Notes: generated from the sequence alone by a model not told the origin. A DNA stretch of 64,000 nt from Cellulophaga sp. F20128 (GCF_023015805.1 NZ_JALKBA010000010.1:1-64000), one strand, 5' to 3'; shown: positions 34,291-42,754, numbered from the stretch's first letter. Made by a program: numbers and translations.

Positions 34291-34764
34291 ATGAAAATAC
34301 TAAAAAAAATTCTAGTTGCGTTATTGCTTGTTTTAATTGCAATGCAATTTTATAGACCTGATAAAAACAGCGCAGAAACCGATTTAAAAACGGCCTTTTT
34401 GACAGAAACTAATCCTTCTGCGGAACTGCAAAACATCTTTGAAAGTAGTTGTTTTGACTGTCATAGTAATACTACCTCATACCCTTGGTATAACAATATA
34501 GCCCCCGTTTCTTATTGGTTGGCAGATCATATTAAAGACGGAAAGAAACATTTAAATTTTTCAGAATGGGAGACGTATTCTGCAAAGAAAAAAGATCATA
34601 AGCTTGAGGAAGTGATAGAAATGGTTGGAGAAGGAGAAATGCCATTGCAAGAATATACCTGGACACACAATGAGGCCAAACTTTCAGAAGCACAAGTTGC
34701 TGCTGTAATAGACTGGGCTAAAAAAACTAGATTGCTTTACCAATTAGGTCAGCAACCAGAATAG
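34291..34764 (+). CDS. Haem-binding domain protein (cytochrome c-like, CxxCH)
   Basis: 157 residues from the ATG at 34291, which begins a signal anchor (MKILKKILVALLLVLIAMQF). An upstream in-frame ATG at 34240 would give a poor leader and overlap the divergent gene. The motif CFDCHSN gives a CxxCH attachment site for one c-type haem. The segments TTSYPWYNNIAPVSYWL and GEMPLQEYTW match the haem-bd (PF14376-like) family, so it is probably a periplasmic electron carrier or sensor. Its 3' end overlaps the convergent sirtuin gene by 38 bp. Confidence 0.88.
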   Translation: MKILKKILVALLLVLIAMQFYRPDKNSAETDLKTAFLTETNPSAELQNIFESSCFDCHSNTTSYPWYNNIAPVSYWLADHIKDGKKHLNFSEWETYSAKKKDHKLEEVIEMVGEGEMPLQEYTWTHNEAKLSEAQVAAVIDWAKKTRLLYQLGQQPE

Positions 34765-35422
34765 GAACGCCAACAACAGCAGTTTTGGAAAGTATACTGA
34801 GGTTGTTAAATTCGCTGGCCCTAATTTTAGGTTGGGGATCTATAAAATAAATGGGCGTGTTTTGTTTTACATAGTGTACCAAGCTTGCCGCTGGATAAAC
34901 TTGCATGGAGGTACCTATAATTATTAGTATATCTGCTTGTTGTGTTATTTGAGCCCCTTTTTCTAGTAAAGGAACTTCTTCCCCAAACCAAACAATATGG
35001 GGTCTTAGCTGATGGCCATGTTGGCTTAAATCACCCAAAACCAATTCTTTTTTCCAGGGTAGTACAACCAATTCATTTTTAGTACAGCGTGCCTTTAAGA
35101 GTTCTCCATGTAGGTGTATCACATTGGTGCTGCCGGCACGTTCATGAAGGTCATCCACATTTTGAGTAATAATGGTCACATTGTATTGCGCTTCTAGCTT
35201 GGTTAAGGCGAGATGGGCATTATTTGGTTCTACTGCTAATAGCTGTTTTCTTCGCTGATTGTAAAAATTCAATACTAGGGCTGGGTTGTCTGCAAAGCCT
35301 TTTGGCGATGCAACTTGCATTACATCATATCCTTCCCAAAGGCCATTGTCATCTCTGAACGTCTTTATTCCACTTTCAGCGCTAATACCAGCTCCAGTAA
35401 GTATTACAATGTTTTGCTTCAT
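34727..35422 (-). CDS. NAD-dependent protein deacylase, sirtuin (CobB-like) lacking zinc cysteines
   Basis: 231 residues from the ATG at 35422 (a TTG at 35437 is weaker). Sirtuin motifs are complete for NAD: TGAGISAESGIKTFRD, TQNVDDLHERAG and the catalytic His in HLHGEL. Tyr54 and Arg57 in FYNQRR match the Y-x-x-R pair that favours succinyl or malonyl lysine in E. coli CobB and SIRT5. The structural zinc site normally uses four cysteines; this protein has a single Cys in total (KARCTKN). The zinc module has therefore been lost, while the catalytic core appears intact. Confidence 0.92.
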   Translation of the reverse strand: MKQNIVILTGAGISAESGIKTFRDDNGLWEGYDVMQVASPKGFADNPALVLNFYNQRRKQLLAVEPNNAHLALTKLEAQYNVTIITQNVDDLHERAGSTNVIHLHGELLKARCTKNELVVLPWKKELVLGDLSQHGHQLRPHIVWFGEEVPLLEKGAQITQQADILIIIGTSMQVYPAASLVHYVKQNTPIYFIDPQPKIRASEFNNLSILSKTAVVGVPILVADLIGKAI

Positions 35423-35475
35423 TTGCACAGTTTTCAATTTTTATAAAATTAAACTTTTCTTTTTATATTCGGTTT

Positions 35476-36126
35476 ATGATAGATGAGCAACTCCTAAAAT
35501 ATCTAGAAAATATTATTAGCCCTGAGCGAAAAGAACGGTTTATAGAAGTCTTGGAAAACAGGACCAATTTTATAACGGTGGCCATTGAGGATGTTTTTCA
35601 ATTGCATAACACCAGTGCTGTTGTACGCAGTTGTGATGCCTTTGGGGTGCAGACGGCCCATTTAATAGAAAGCAAATATAGTGAGCGCTTAGATAAAAAC
35701 ATAGCTATGGGGGCAGAGCAATGGATAGATACACCTAGGTATGACACGACAGCGGCATGTATTGATGAATTGAAGGCTAAAGGATATAAAATTATTGCAA
35801 GCTCTCCACATACCGATTCGTTTTTATTGGACGATTTTGTGATTGATGAAAAAGTAGCACTTTTTTTTGGAACTGAGCGAAGTGGATTAAGTCAGGAAGT
35901 GTTAGATAAGGCAGATGGTTTTGTTAAAGTCCCAACGGTAGGTTTTAGCGAAAGTTTAAACATTTCAGTATCTGCGGCAATAATTTTACAAGACTTAACC
36001 GTTAAGTTGAAAAAAACAAATTTAAAGTGGCAACTTTCAGAGGAAGAGAAACTAAATAAAAGACTGGATTGGACCAAAAAATCCATAAAAAGTATTGATG
36101 AAATTTTGATGAGGTACTATAAATAG
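35476..36126 (+). CDS. TrmH-type SpoU tRNA/rRNA 2'-O-methyltransferase
   Basis: A 216-residue knotted methyltransferase. SpoU motifs are present: motif 1 LHNTSAVVRSCDAFGV with the conserved Asn and Arg, motif 2 ALFFGTERSGLS, and motif 3 SESLNISVSAAIIL. The N-terminal ERKERFIEVLENRTNFITVAIEDV and the C-terminal helix resemble TrmH (tRNA Gm18). The target nucleotide is an inference from this likeness. The gene is divergent from the sirtuin with about 50 bp between. Confidence 0.9.
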   Translation: MIDEQLLKYLENIISPERKERFIEVLENRTNFITVAIEDVFQLHNTSAVVRSCDAFGVQTAHLIESKYSERLDKNIAMGAEQWIDTPRYDTTAACIDELKAKGYKIIASSPHTDSFLLDDFVIDEKVALFFGTERSGLSQEVLDKADGFVKVPTVGFSESLNISVSAAIILQDLTVKLKKTNLKWQLSEEEKLNKRLDWTKKSIKSIDEILMRYYK

Positions 36127-36190
36127 GGGTAGAAAGCATTTTTTACAAGTATTATTTTGTAAATTGAAGCACCAACTAAACTATAAACCA

Positions 36191-36718
36191 ATGATGCTAG
36201 CTGTTTATATTCTAATAGGATTAGTAATTCTAGTCTTTATTTTAGCTGTTGTAGCCCCGAAAAACTACGAAGTATATAGAACCGTGGATATCGCTCGTTC
36301 AACAGAAGATGTTTTTGAATATCTTAAATACGTCAAAAATCAAGAAATTTGGTCGCCTTGGGCAAAGAAAGACCCTGATATGGCCCGAAAATATACGGGT
36401 GAAGACGGTGCCGTGGGGTTTGTAAGTTATTGGAACGGTAATAAAGAAGTAGGTGAAGGAGAACAAGAAATAACTGCCGTGGTTAGAAACGAACGGATAG
36501 ATGGAGAATTGCGGTTTTTAAAACCTTTTAGATCTAATTCCAATTGTTATTTTAAGGTGTATCCTGTTGCCGAAAATAGAACCAAAGTAAGTTGGGGTTT
36601 TTCAGGTAAAAATGTATTTCCTATGAATGTATTTATGTTATTTATGAATATGGATAAGGCCGTTGGTAAGGATTTTGAAGAGGGCCTTGCCGAATTAAAA
36701 AAAATATTAGAAAATTAG
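36191..36718 (+). CDS. SRPBCC family protein with N-terminal membrane anchor
   Basis: About 175 residues from the ATG at 36191 (36194 is also possible); an upstream TTG at 36164 is unlikely. One membrane helix (residues 3-22, MLAVYILIGLVILVFILAVV) is followed by a START/Bet v1-like domain: EVYRTVDIARSTEDVFEYLKYVKNQEIWSPW, with the WSPW turn characteristic of polyketide-cyclase-like proteins. The ligand is unknown. It ends 6 bp from the convergent gene at 36725. Confidence 0.85.
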   Translation: MMLAVYILIGLVILVFILAVVAPKNYEVYRTVDIARSTEDVFEYLKYVKNQEIWSPWAKKDPDMARKYTGEDGAVGFVSYWNGNKEVGEGEQEITAVVRNERIDGELRFLKPFRSNSNCYFKVYPVAENRTKVSWGFSGKNVFPMNVFMLFMNMDKAVGKDFEEGLAELKKILEN

Positions 36719-36724
36719 GGAAGC

Positions 36725-37399
36725 TTATTTGTTTGCACAATCTGTCAAAGCATCCAAGGTGTTTTTTGCTATTTCTTTTGTTCTTAGATGGTAATACCTT
36801 TTAGCTTCAGTCAATTCAGCATGCAACAACTTTCCTTCGCTTTTTTCAAAAATTGAAAGGGCAATCTTATACCCTTCTTTGCAATTATCTGTATTGAGTA
36901 TTGTAGTCATCGATTCCTCAAAAGGAACCAAAATACTATCAATTTTAGCGTAGAGTAATTTGTTTTGCGACGCAGTTTGGTTAACAATGGTTCCTGAATT
37001 GTTATTTTCAGGGCTGTATTTGTTATTTAAACTGTATGCTGTTATTGAGTCTATGCTTATGGAAATATCTTTTTTTGCTTGTGAAAGCATTGATTTCGCC
37101 GTCGCAATGGATGCTGATTGGGTTACATTTTTTAATAATGTAAGTCCTTTAAGAATGATGGTTTCTGCACTTTGACATCCACAATCATCTATTTTTGTGT
37201 CTAATTTTTGCAAGGTGTTAACAGCCTTATAAGTATAATATTTTAAGGTGTTTAAGGTAGGAGCATTTTCTGCATTCGTCGCTTGCTTTATAGCGTATCC
37301 TAAGTTTGAATTCAGTACGTCACAGGCTGTATTCTCTTTAAAGGAATACAACTGTAATACAATTACCAGTAGGAGTAAAAATGTAGTCTTTTTCTTCAT
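36725..37399 (-). CDS. Secreted helical hypothetical protein
   Basis: 224 residues from the ATG at 37399, giving a signal peptide (MKKKTTFLLLLVIVLQLYSF); the longer reading adds 15 residues without function. The mature part is mainly helical with five cysteines (TACDVL, DDCGCQSAE, DNCKEG, TDCANK), which may form disulfides in the periplasm. No known domain is recognised. Confidence 0.75.
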   Translation of the reverse strand: MKKKTTFLLLLVIVLQLYSFKENTACDVLNSNLGYAIKQATNAENAPTLNTLKYYTYKAVNTLQKLDTKIDDCGCQSAETIILKGLTLLKNVTQSASIATAKSMLSQAKKDISISIDSITAYSLNNKYSPENNNSGTIVNQTASQNKLLYAKIDSILVPFEESMTTILNTDNCKEGYKIALSIFEKSEGKLLHAELTEAKRYYHLRTKEIAKNTLDALTDCANK

Positions 37400-37575
37400 A
37401 ACAGGACAGATTTGGGAGGTCCTTAAATACAAACGAAAGTACAAGATACTAGGAAACTGATAAAATACCTTTTATATTCGTTGAATAGGCAAAAAAGTCT
37501 ATTAACCTACCTTTTTAGTGATCAAATAATCAAAAAAAGGTATATTCAAACTTTTAATAACCCAAAATAATAGCG

Positions 37576-38454
37576 GTGCGTAAAGTAGATATAAAAGAGT
37601 ATAAGGTAGATAAGGGTACAAATATTAGTAGTGCTATCACCAATGAAAATTTTGGACAGTCTGATAAGAAGTTAAAAAAAGAATTAGAAGACATTCGTGA
37701 GGAACTTGGAGATTTCCAGGACACCCTCTATGCACACGGAAAATATAGTGTTTTAATTTGTTTACAAGGAATGGATACAGCAGGGAAGGATAGCCTTATT
37801 CGTGAAGTTTTTAAAGACTTTAATGCCCGCGGTGTTGTGGTTTATAGTTTTAAGGTTCCTACGGAGCTAGAATTAAAGCATGATTATTTATGGCGCCATT
37901 ATATTGCCTTACCCGCAAAAGGTAAATTTGGAGTATTCAATAGAACGCATTACGAAAATGTATTGGTGACCCGTGTGCATCCAGAGTATATTATGAATGA
38001 GCACATACCTGGAGTACATAGTGTTGCGGATATTACGGACGAATTTTGGGCAAAAAGATTTGAACAAATAAATGCATTTGAAAAGCATATTGCAGACAAT
38101 GGTACCTTAATTTTTAAATTCTTTTTAAATGTCTCAAAAGAAGAACAACGCCAACGTTTATTGCGTAGGTTGGCCTTAAAAGAGAAAAATTGGAAGTTTT
38201 CTCCGGGCGACTTAAAGGAGCGGAAGTTGTGGGATAAGTACCAAGAATGTTATAAAGATGCCATTACTAGAACCTCAAAACCTAAAGCACCGTGGTATAT
38301 TGTTCCTGCAGATAATAAAAACGGTGCACGTGTTATTGTAGCTTCCATCTTATTACAAGAGCTAAAAAAATACACAGACATTAAAGAGCCAGAGTTAGAC
38401 CATAAAATACAGGTGAACCTAGAAGAATATAAAAACCAATTAGAATCAGAATAA
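37576..38454 (+). CDS. ppk2: Polyphosphate kinase 2 family protein
   Basis: Transfers phosphate between polyphosphate and nucleotides. The 292-residue protein has the P-loop GMDTAGKDS near residue 65, the lid region with WRHYIALPAKGKFGVFNRTHYENVLVTRVHP, and the typical KFFLNVSKEEQRQRLLRR and WKFSPGDLKER segments. The start is GTG at 37576; no ATG lies close upstream in frame. Whether it acts on mono- or diphosphates cannot be settled by eye. The M28 peptidase gene follows after 2 bp. Confidence 0.93.
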   Translation: MRKVDIKEYKVDKGTNISSAITNENFGQSDKKLKKELEDIREELGDFQDTLYAHGKYSVLICLQGMDTAGKDSLIREVFKDFNARGVVVYSFKVPTELELKHDYLWRHYIALPAKGKFGVFNRTHYENVLVTRVHPEYIMNEHIPGVHSVADITDEFWAKRFEQINAFEKHIADNGTLIFKFFLNVSKEEQRQRLLRRLALKEKNWKFSPGDLKERKLWDKYQECYKDAITRTSKPKAPWYIVPADNKNGARVIVASILLQELKKYTDIKEPELDHKIQVNLEEYKNQLESE

Positions 38455-38456
38455 AA

Positions 38457-39851
38457 ATGAAAAAATTAAGCATACTATTCCTTTTATTAAGTACCCTGGG
38501 TTTTTCACAATCCGCAGATGAAAAACAAATGAAGTCAATTTATGATATGGCCTTAACGGATGGGATGGCCTACGATTGGCTAAATCATATTTCAAATCAA
38601 ATAGGTGGTAGGTTGTCTGGTTCGGTAGAAGCGCAAATGGCAGTTGATTATACAAAAAAGGAGTTGGAGGATTTGGGGGTAGACCGTGTTTGGTTGCAGC
38701 CTGTAATGGTTCCTAAATGGGTTAGAGGTTTGCCTGAAAGTGCTAAAATTGTTACCGAAGACGGTACAGCCGTTACGGTACCTATTTGTGCACTGGGTGG
38801 TTCTGTGGCAACACCAGCTTTAGGTATTAACGCCAATGTTGTTGAAGTACAGGGAATAGATGATTTAGCACGTTTGGGAAGAGAAAAGATAGAAGGAAAA
38901 ATTGTATTTTTTAACAGACCAATGGATCCAACGGAGATCGTTACGTTTACCGCTTACGGGGGCTGTGTAGATCAAAGGTATTCCGGGGCTGCAGAGGCTG
39001 GAAAATTAGGAGCAATTGGCGTTATAGTTCGCTCTGTAAATCTGCGTTTGGATGATTACCCGCACACCGGGGCTATGAGTTATGGAGATACTCCCGTAAA
39101 GAATAGGATTCCCGCAGCAGCTATAAGTACAAAAGGGGCAGATTTATTGTCCACTTCCCTTCATTTAAACCCTAAAACTAAGTTTTACTTTAAACAAAAT
39201 TGCAGGCAATTAGAAGATGTGCAATCGTATAATGTGGTCGGGGAGATAAAAGGGAGTATGTATCCTAATGAGATTATTCTCGTTGGAGGACATTTGGATT
39301 CTTGGGACTTAGGCGATGGGTCGCATGATGATGGTGCAGGTTGTGTTCAAAGCATGGATGTTCTTCGGTTAATAAAAGCCTCTGGATATGTTCCAAAGAG
39401 AACAATACGTGTGGTTTTATTCATGAACGAAGAAAATGGTTTGCGCGGTGGAAGTAAATACGCTGAGGTTGCCAAAAATAAAAAAGAGAACCACATATTT
39501 GCCTTAGAAAGCGATGCCGGTGGATTTTCACCAAGAGGTTTTTCTTTTGATAGTTCTGAAGCTAATTTTGATCGGATTCAAGAATGGAAAAAATTGTTTG
39601 AACCTTATTTAATTCATTTGTTTGAAAAAGGAGGTAGCGGGGCAGATATTGGACCTTTAAAAAATCCAAATATGGTATTGGCGGGACTTAGACCAGATTC
39701 TCAACGTTATTTTGACCACCACCATGCCGCCAATGATACGTTTGAGCACGTTAATAAAAGAGAGTTGGAACTTGGTGCCGCAACGATGGCCAGTTTGGTT
39801 TATCTGTTTGATAAATATGGTATTGTGCCTCCAAAAAAGATAAAAGGTTAA
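38457..39851 (+). CDS. M28 family zinc aminopeptidase/carboxypeptidase Q-like
   Basis: 464 residues with signal peptide (MKKLSILFLLLSTLGFSQS). A PA-domain-like insert precedes the M28 core. Metal ligands are visible: His and Asp in GGHLDSWDLGDGSHDDGAG, the catalytic/ligand Glu pair in MNEENGLRGG, Asp in ESDAGG, and His in RYFDHHHAANDT. It cleaves peptides in the periplasm or outside the cell. Its start lies 2 bp after the ppk2 stop, so the two are translationally linked, although their roles have no obvious connection. Confidence 0.92.
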   Translation: MKKLSILFLLLSTLGFSQSADEKQMKSIYDMALTDGMAYDWLNHISNQIGGRLSGSVEAQMAVDYTKKELEDLGVDRVWLQPVMVPKWVRGLPESAKIVTEDGTAVTVPICALGGSVATPALGINANVVEVQGIDDLARLGREKIEGKIVFFNRPMDPTEIVTFTAYGGCVDQRYSGAAEAGKLGAIGVIVRSVNLRLDDYPHTGAMSYGDTPVKNRIPAAAISTKGADLLSTSLHLNPKTKFYFKQNCRQLEDVQSYNVVGEIKGSMYPNEIILVGGHLDSWDLGDGSHDDGAGCVQSMDVLRLIKASGYVPKRTIRVVLFMNEENGLRGGSKYAEVAKNKKENHIFALESDAGGFSPRGFSFDSSEANFDRIQEWKKLFEPYLIHLFEKGGSGADIGPLKNPNMVLAGLRPDSQRYFDHHHAANDTFEHVNKRELELGAATMASLVYLFDKYGIVPPKKIKG

Positions 39852-39902
39852 TTGTTGGATGCGGATAAACAACTAAACTTTTTACAACAAAAAACAATTC
39901 CT

Positions 39903-39910
39903 TATCTTTG
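39903..39910 (+). promoter_or_regulatory. -7 element of the PPIase gene
   Basis: TATCTTTG (TAnnTTTG) 22 bp before the start codon at 39933. Confidence 0.65.
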
Positions 39911-39932
39911 CGGCTCATAAAAAATAAGCGAT

Positions 39933-40865
39933 ATGCAAGACGGAATTTACGCAAAATTCAATACTACTAAAGGTGAAATTTTAGTAAAATTAACTCACGA
40001 TAAAACACCAGGTACAGTTGGTAACTTTGTTGCTTTGGCTGAAGGAAATTTAGAAAACTCGGTAAAACCACAAGGGACACCGTATTACAATGGATTAAAA
40101 TTTCATAGGGTAATTCCAGATTTTATGATTCAAGGTGGTTGTCCACTTGGTACAGGTACTGGAGATGCAGGTTATAAATTTGACGATGAATTTCATCCAG
40201 AACTTACCCATTCTAAACCAGGCGTATTGTCTATGGCAAACGCAGGCCCTGGTACCAATGGAAGTCAGTTTTTTATAACTCACATCGCAACTCCTTGGTT
40301 GGATAATAAGCATACTGTTTTTGGACATGTAGAAAATGGTCAAGAAGTTGTAGATGCTGTTGCACAAGACGATGCTCTTGAAAGTATAGAAATTGTTAGA
40401 GTAGGAACAGAAGCAGAAGGGTGGAATGCAGTTGAAGCTTTTAGAACTTTTGAAGGTTCAAGAGAAAAAAGAGTAGCAGAAGAAAAAGCAAAAGCAGCAG
40501 CAGAAATGGAAAAATTAGCAGCTGGCTTTGAAGAAACTGCCTCTGGATTACGCTATAAAATTATTCAAAAAGGAAAAGGAGCCAAAGCGGAAAGCGGAAA
40601 AACAGTTTCTGTGCACTATGAGGGTTCTTTAACAAGTGGTCAAGTTTTTGATTCGTCTTACAAGCGAAATGAGCCTATAGATTTTCAATTGGGTGTTGGC
40701 CAAGTAATTCCTGGATGGGATGAAGGTATAAGTTTATTAGAGATAGGAGACAAAGCACGTTTTGTAATTCCTTCTAACTTAGCTTACGGTAGCGCAGGTG
40801 CAGGTGGAGTAATACCACCAGATGCGACATTAATTTTTGATGTTGAATTAATGAACGTTAAATAA
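39933..40865 (+). CDS. Dual-domain peptidyl-prolyl isomerase: cyclophilin-FKBP fusion
   Basis: 310 residues with two unrelated prolyl isomerase folds. Residues about 5-165 form a cyclophilin with FHRVIPDFMIQGG (catalytic Arg), PGVLSMANAGPGTNGSQFFIT and WLDNKHTVFG. A charged helical linker rich in E, K and A spans 170-200. Residues about 205-310 form an FKBP with VSVHYEGSLTSGQVFDSSYKRNEPIDFQLGVGQVIPGWDEG and YGSAGAGGVIPPDATLIFDVEL. No signal peptide, so cytoplasmic. Such cyclophilin-FKBP fusions are known from Bacteroidota. It has its own promoter and terminator. Confidence 0.95.
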   Translation: MQDGIYAKFNTTKGEILVKLTHDKTPGTVGNFVALAEGNLENSVKPQGTPYYNGLKFHRVIPDFMIQGGCPLGTGTGDAGYKFDDEFHPELTHSKPGVLSMANAGPGTNGSQFFITHIATPWLDNKHTVFGHVENGQEVVDAVAQDDALESIEIVRVGTEAEGWNAVEAFRTFEGSREKRVAEEKAKAAAEMEKLAAGFEETASGLRYKIIQKGKGAKAESGKTVSVHYEGSLTSGQVFDSSYKRNEPIDFQLGVGQVIPGWDEGISLLEIGDKARFVIPSNLAYGSAGAGGVIPPDATLIFDVELMNVK

Positions 40866-40872
40866 GTTCACT

Positions 40873-41013
40873 TTAAGCATAACTATTTTCAAGACCTCTC
40901 TTTTCTAAAGAGGGGTTTTTTGGTTTTGATAGAAAACCTCCATTTACACTTACAGATAAAAGAACGATGTTCACTAGAATTAGAACAGATAAAATGAGAA
41001 AAAAAGCGATCAT
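40873..41013 (-). CDS. Possible small single-pass membrane protein (46 aa)
   Basis: A 46-codon ATG-to-TAA frame on the minus strand. The first 22 residues form one hydrophobic helix (MIAFFLILSVLILVNIVLLSVS), followed by a short basic tail with NGGFLSKPKNP. The composition suits a small membrane protein. The last third lies over the plus-strand terminator of the PPIase gene, and no clear -7 element was found upstream, so it could be chance. Confidence 0.35.
   Translation of the reverse strand: MIAFFLILSVLILVNIVLLSVSVNGGFLSKPKNPSLEKRGLENSYA
40893..40921 (+). terminator. Terminator of the PPIase gene
   Basis: CCTCT pairs with AGAGG around CTTTTCTAA, followed by GGTTTTTT, 30 bp after the stop. 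Confidence 0.75.
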
Positions 41014-41244
41014 AATGTTGTGGTTAATACGGTTATTTAAGGGTGTGTACTAATGAAACAATTCAGGAGGTAAAAACCCTACAATATTTTTTAACTTGTT
41101 CATATAATTTGGGGGAAACTATACGTATTAAAAAGAAGACACCTAAACGTTAAAAGGGTTGCGTAAAAAAAGTAAGAATTTATTTATTTTTATGTAGCTT
41201 AGGGTAAATTACCACTAAAAATAACAAATAAAGACGCTAATTCT
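41014..41244. other. Non-coding remainder of the gap before the BstA-like gene
   Basis: With the terminator and the possible small ORF removed, about 230 bp remain without a convincing gene. The sequence is AT-rich, and TATTTTTA shortly before the start at 41245 is an imperfect -7 element. Nothing else is recognised. Confidence 0.5.
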
Positions 41245-41790
41245 ATGAATAACAGCAGCTTGGAACAGCTTAAATTCCCCATAGGACATTTTAATTGTCA
41301 TAAAGAAATTTCTGATTCCGAAATCTCTAAATGGATTACAGTACTCGAAAATTTCCCCCAAAAGTTACAAAGTTTAGTGGCTAACTTAAGTGAACAGCAA
41401 TTAAATACTGTGTATAGACCTGGTGGGTGGACGGTAAAACAACTAATTCATCATATTGCCGATAGTCACCACCACAGTTATACGCGCTTTAAATGGGCTT
41501 TAGCAGAAGACAATCCCATCATCAAGGCTTATGAAGAAAAGGACTGGGCAAGTTTGGTAGACTCCAGGACTGCACCAATAGCATTGTCTTTAAATTATAT
41601 TACGGCCTTACATGCAAAAATGGTATTTATGTTAAAGGGGCTTTCTCCTGAAGATTTGCAGCGCTGTTATGTGCATCCAGTAGGAAAAGTAGTTGTTTCC
41701 ATTTCAGAAAATATGGGTAAATATGCATGGCATTGCAACCACCATTACGCACACATAGAAAATTTATGTAACTCCAAAGGCTGGTTGTAA
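41245..41790 (+). CDS. DinB-fold bacillithiol transferase-like protein (BstA/YfiT)
   Basis: A 181-residue four-helix DinB-like protein of the YfiT group. It opens with KFPIGHFNCHKEIS, continues with YRPGGWTVKQLIHHIADSHHHSYTRFKWAL, and ends with HCNHHYAHIENL. The histidines of HHIADSHHH and HCNHHYAH form the expected three-His metal site. The family conjugates thiols to electrophiles where bacillithiol is made; whether this organism makes bacillithiol is not shown here, so the function is by family only. Confidence 0.88.
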   Translation: MNNSSLEQLKFPIGHFNCHKEISDSEISKWITVLENFPQKLQSLVANLSEQQLNTVYRPGGWTVKQLIHHIADSHHHSYTRFKWALAEDNPIIKAYEEKDWASLVDSRTAPIALSLNYITALHAKMVFMLKGLSPEDLQRCYVHPVGKVVVSISENMGKYAWHCNHHYAHIENLCNSKGWL

Positions 41791-41792
41791 AT

Positions 41793-42347
41793 TTATTTCC
41801 ATTTAATATTACAGCCAATACTGGGTTTTTGGTTAGGGTTAATGGGACTACCCCCAATTAGATTATCTAAAGCATTTCTAAGATCTACACCGGTTAATGG
41901 AACTCCATTTCCAGGCCTAGAGTCGTCCAATTGACCTCGATAAACTAATTTTAATTCGGCATCAAACAGGTAAAAATCTGGGGTACAAGCTGCGTGGTAT
42001 AAGGTTGCAACTTCTTGAGTTTCGTCGTAGAGATATGGAAAATTATAGATGTTCTCTTTAGCAAATTCTTTCATTAAATCCGGAGCATCTTGTGGGTAAT
42101 GCATTACGTCATTACTGGAAATCGCAATAAAACCAATTGCTTTACTTTCGTATTCTTGCGCTATTTTCACCAGCTCGGGGTTCACATGTACTACAAAGGG
42201 ACAATGATTGCAAATAAAAACGATAACGGTACCTTTTGTTCCTTTTGCTTTCTCTAAGGTAGTGTTAGAGTCGGTTAGTGGATTAAAAAGTGAGAAGTCG
42301 GGTGCTTTTGTGTCTAAGGGAAGCATATTGCTTGGAGTTCTTGCCAT
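41793..42347 (-). CDS. Thioredoxin-family (AhpC/TSA-like) protein
   Basis: 184 residues from the ATG at 42347; the open frame runs 128 codons further but that part is antisense to the csaA-like gene and has no coding character. It has a thioredoxin fold with the CNHC motif (VFICNHCPFVVHV) and a DFYLFDAELKLVYRGQLDDSRPGN segment, typical of the ResA/redoxin-like proteins common in Bacteroidota. No signal peptide, so cytoplasmic. The gene is divergent from the csaA-like gene by 55 bp and ends 3 bp from the BstA-like gene's stop. Confidence 0.9.
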   Translation of the reverse strand: MARTPSNMLPLDTKAPDFSLFNPLTDSNTTLEKAKGTKGTVIVFICNHCPFVVHVNPELVKIAQEYESKAIGFIAISSNDVMHYPQDAPDLMKEFAKENIYNFPYLYDETQEVATLYHAACTPDFYLFDAELKLVYRGQLDDSRPGNGVPLTGVDLRNALDNLIGGSPINPNQKPSIGCNIKWK

Positions 42348-42374
42348 TTTTGTACTTTTTACTCGGTTATGGAT

Positions 42375-42382
42375 TATATTTG
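42375..42382 (+). promoter_or_regulatory. -7 element of the csaA-like gene
   Basis: TATATTTG 20 bp before the start codon at 42403. Confidence 0.65.
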
Positions 42383-42402
42383 ATTGATAAATATAGGAAA
42401 GA

Positions 42403-42741
42403 ATGAAAGAACTAATCGGTTGGGGAGATTTTTTGAAGGTAGATATGCGCGTCGCAACAATTGTGAATATTGCTGATTTTCCCCAGGCAAAAAATCCAGC
42501 GTACCAATTGCAACTCGATTTTGGTCCAGAAATAGGGGTGTTAAAAACTTCGGCACAAATTACATTGCGGTATACTAAAGCAGAACTGTTAGGGCGACAA
42601 ATAATAGCCGTTGTAAATTTTCCAAAAAAACAAATTGCCAATTTTATGAGCGAGTGCCTAATTTTAGGTGCTGTTGATGGTAAGGATGTTATACTATTAC
42701 ATCCAGACGCTAAGGTAGCCAACGGACTCAAGGTAGGGTGA
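42403..42741 (+). CDS. csaA: CsaA-like tRNA-binding protein
   Basis: A 112-residue stand-alone OB-fold EMAP/Trbp111-type domain. The family pattern is present: FLKVDMRVATIVNIADFPQAKNPAYQLQLDFGPEIGVLKTSAQIT, with GRQIIAVVNFPKKQIANFMSECLILG. It binds tRNA non-specifically or acts as an export-related chaperone. Its own promoter lies just upstream; it ends 13 bp from the convergent M14 peptidase gene. Confidence 0.92.
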   Translation: MKELIGWGDFLKVDMRVATIVNIADFPQAKNPAYQLQLDFGPEIGVLKTSAQITLRYTKAELLGRQIIAVVNFPKKQIANFMSECLILGAVDGKDVILLHPDAKVANGLKVG

Positions 42742-42754
42742 ACCTAAAATTAAA

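Noticed and set aside
42348-42731. An N-terminal extension of the thioredoxin-like protein by 128 residues
   Set aside because: It lies antisense to the csaA-like gene and has low-complexity, non-globular composition. The ATG at 42347 gives the normal family start.
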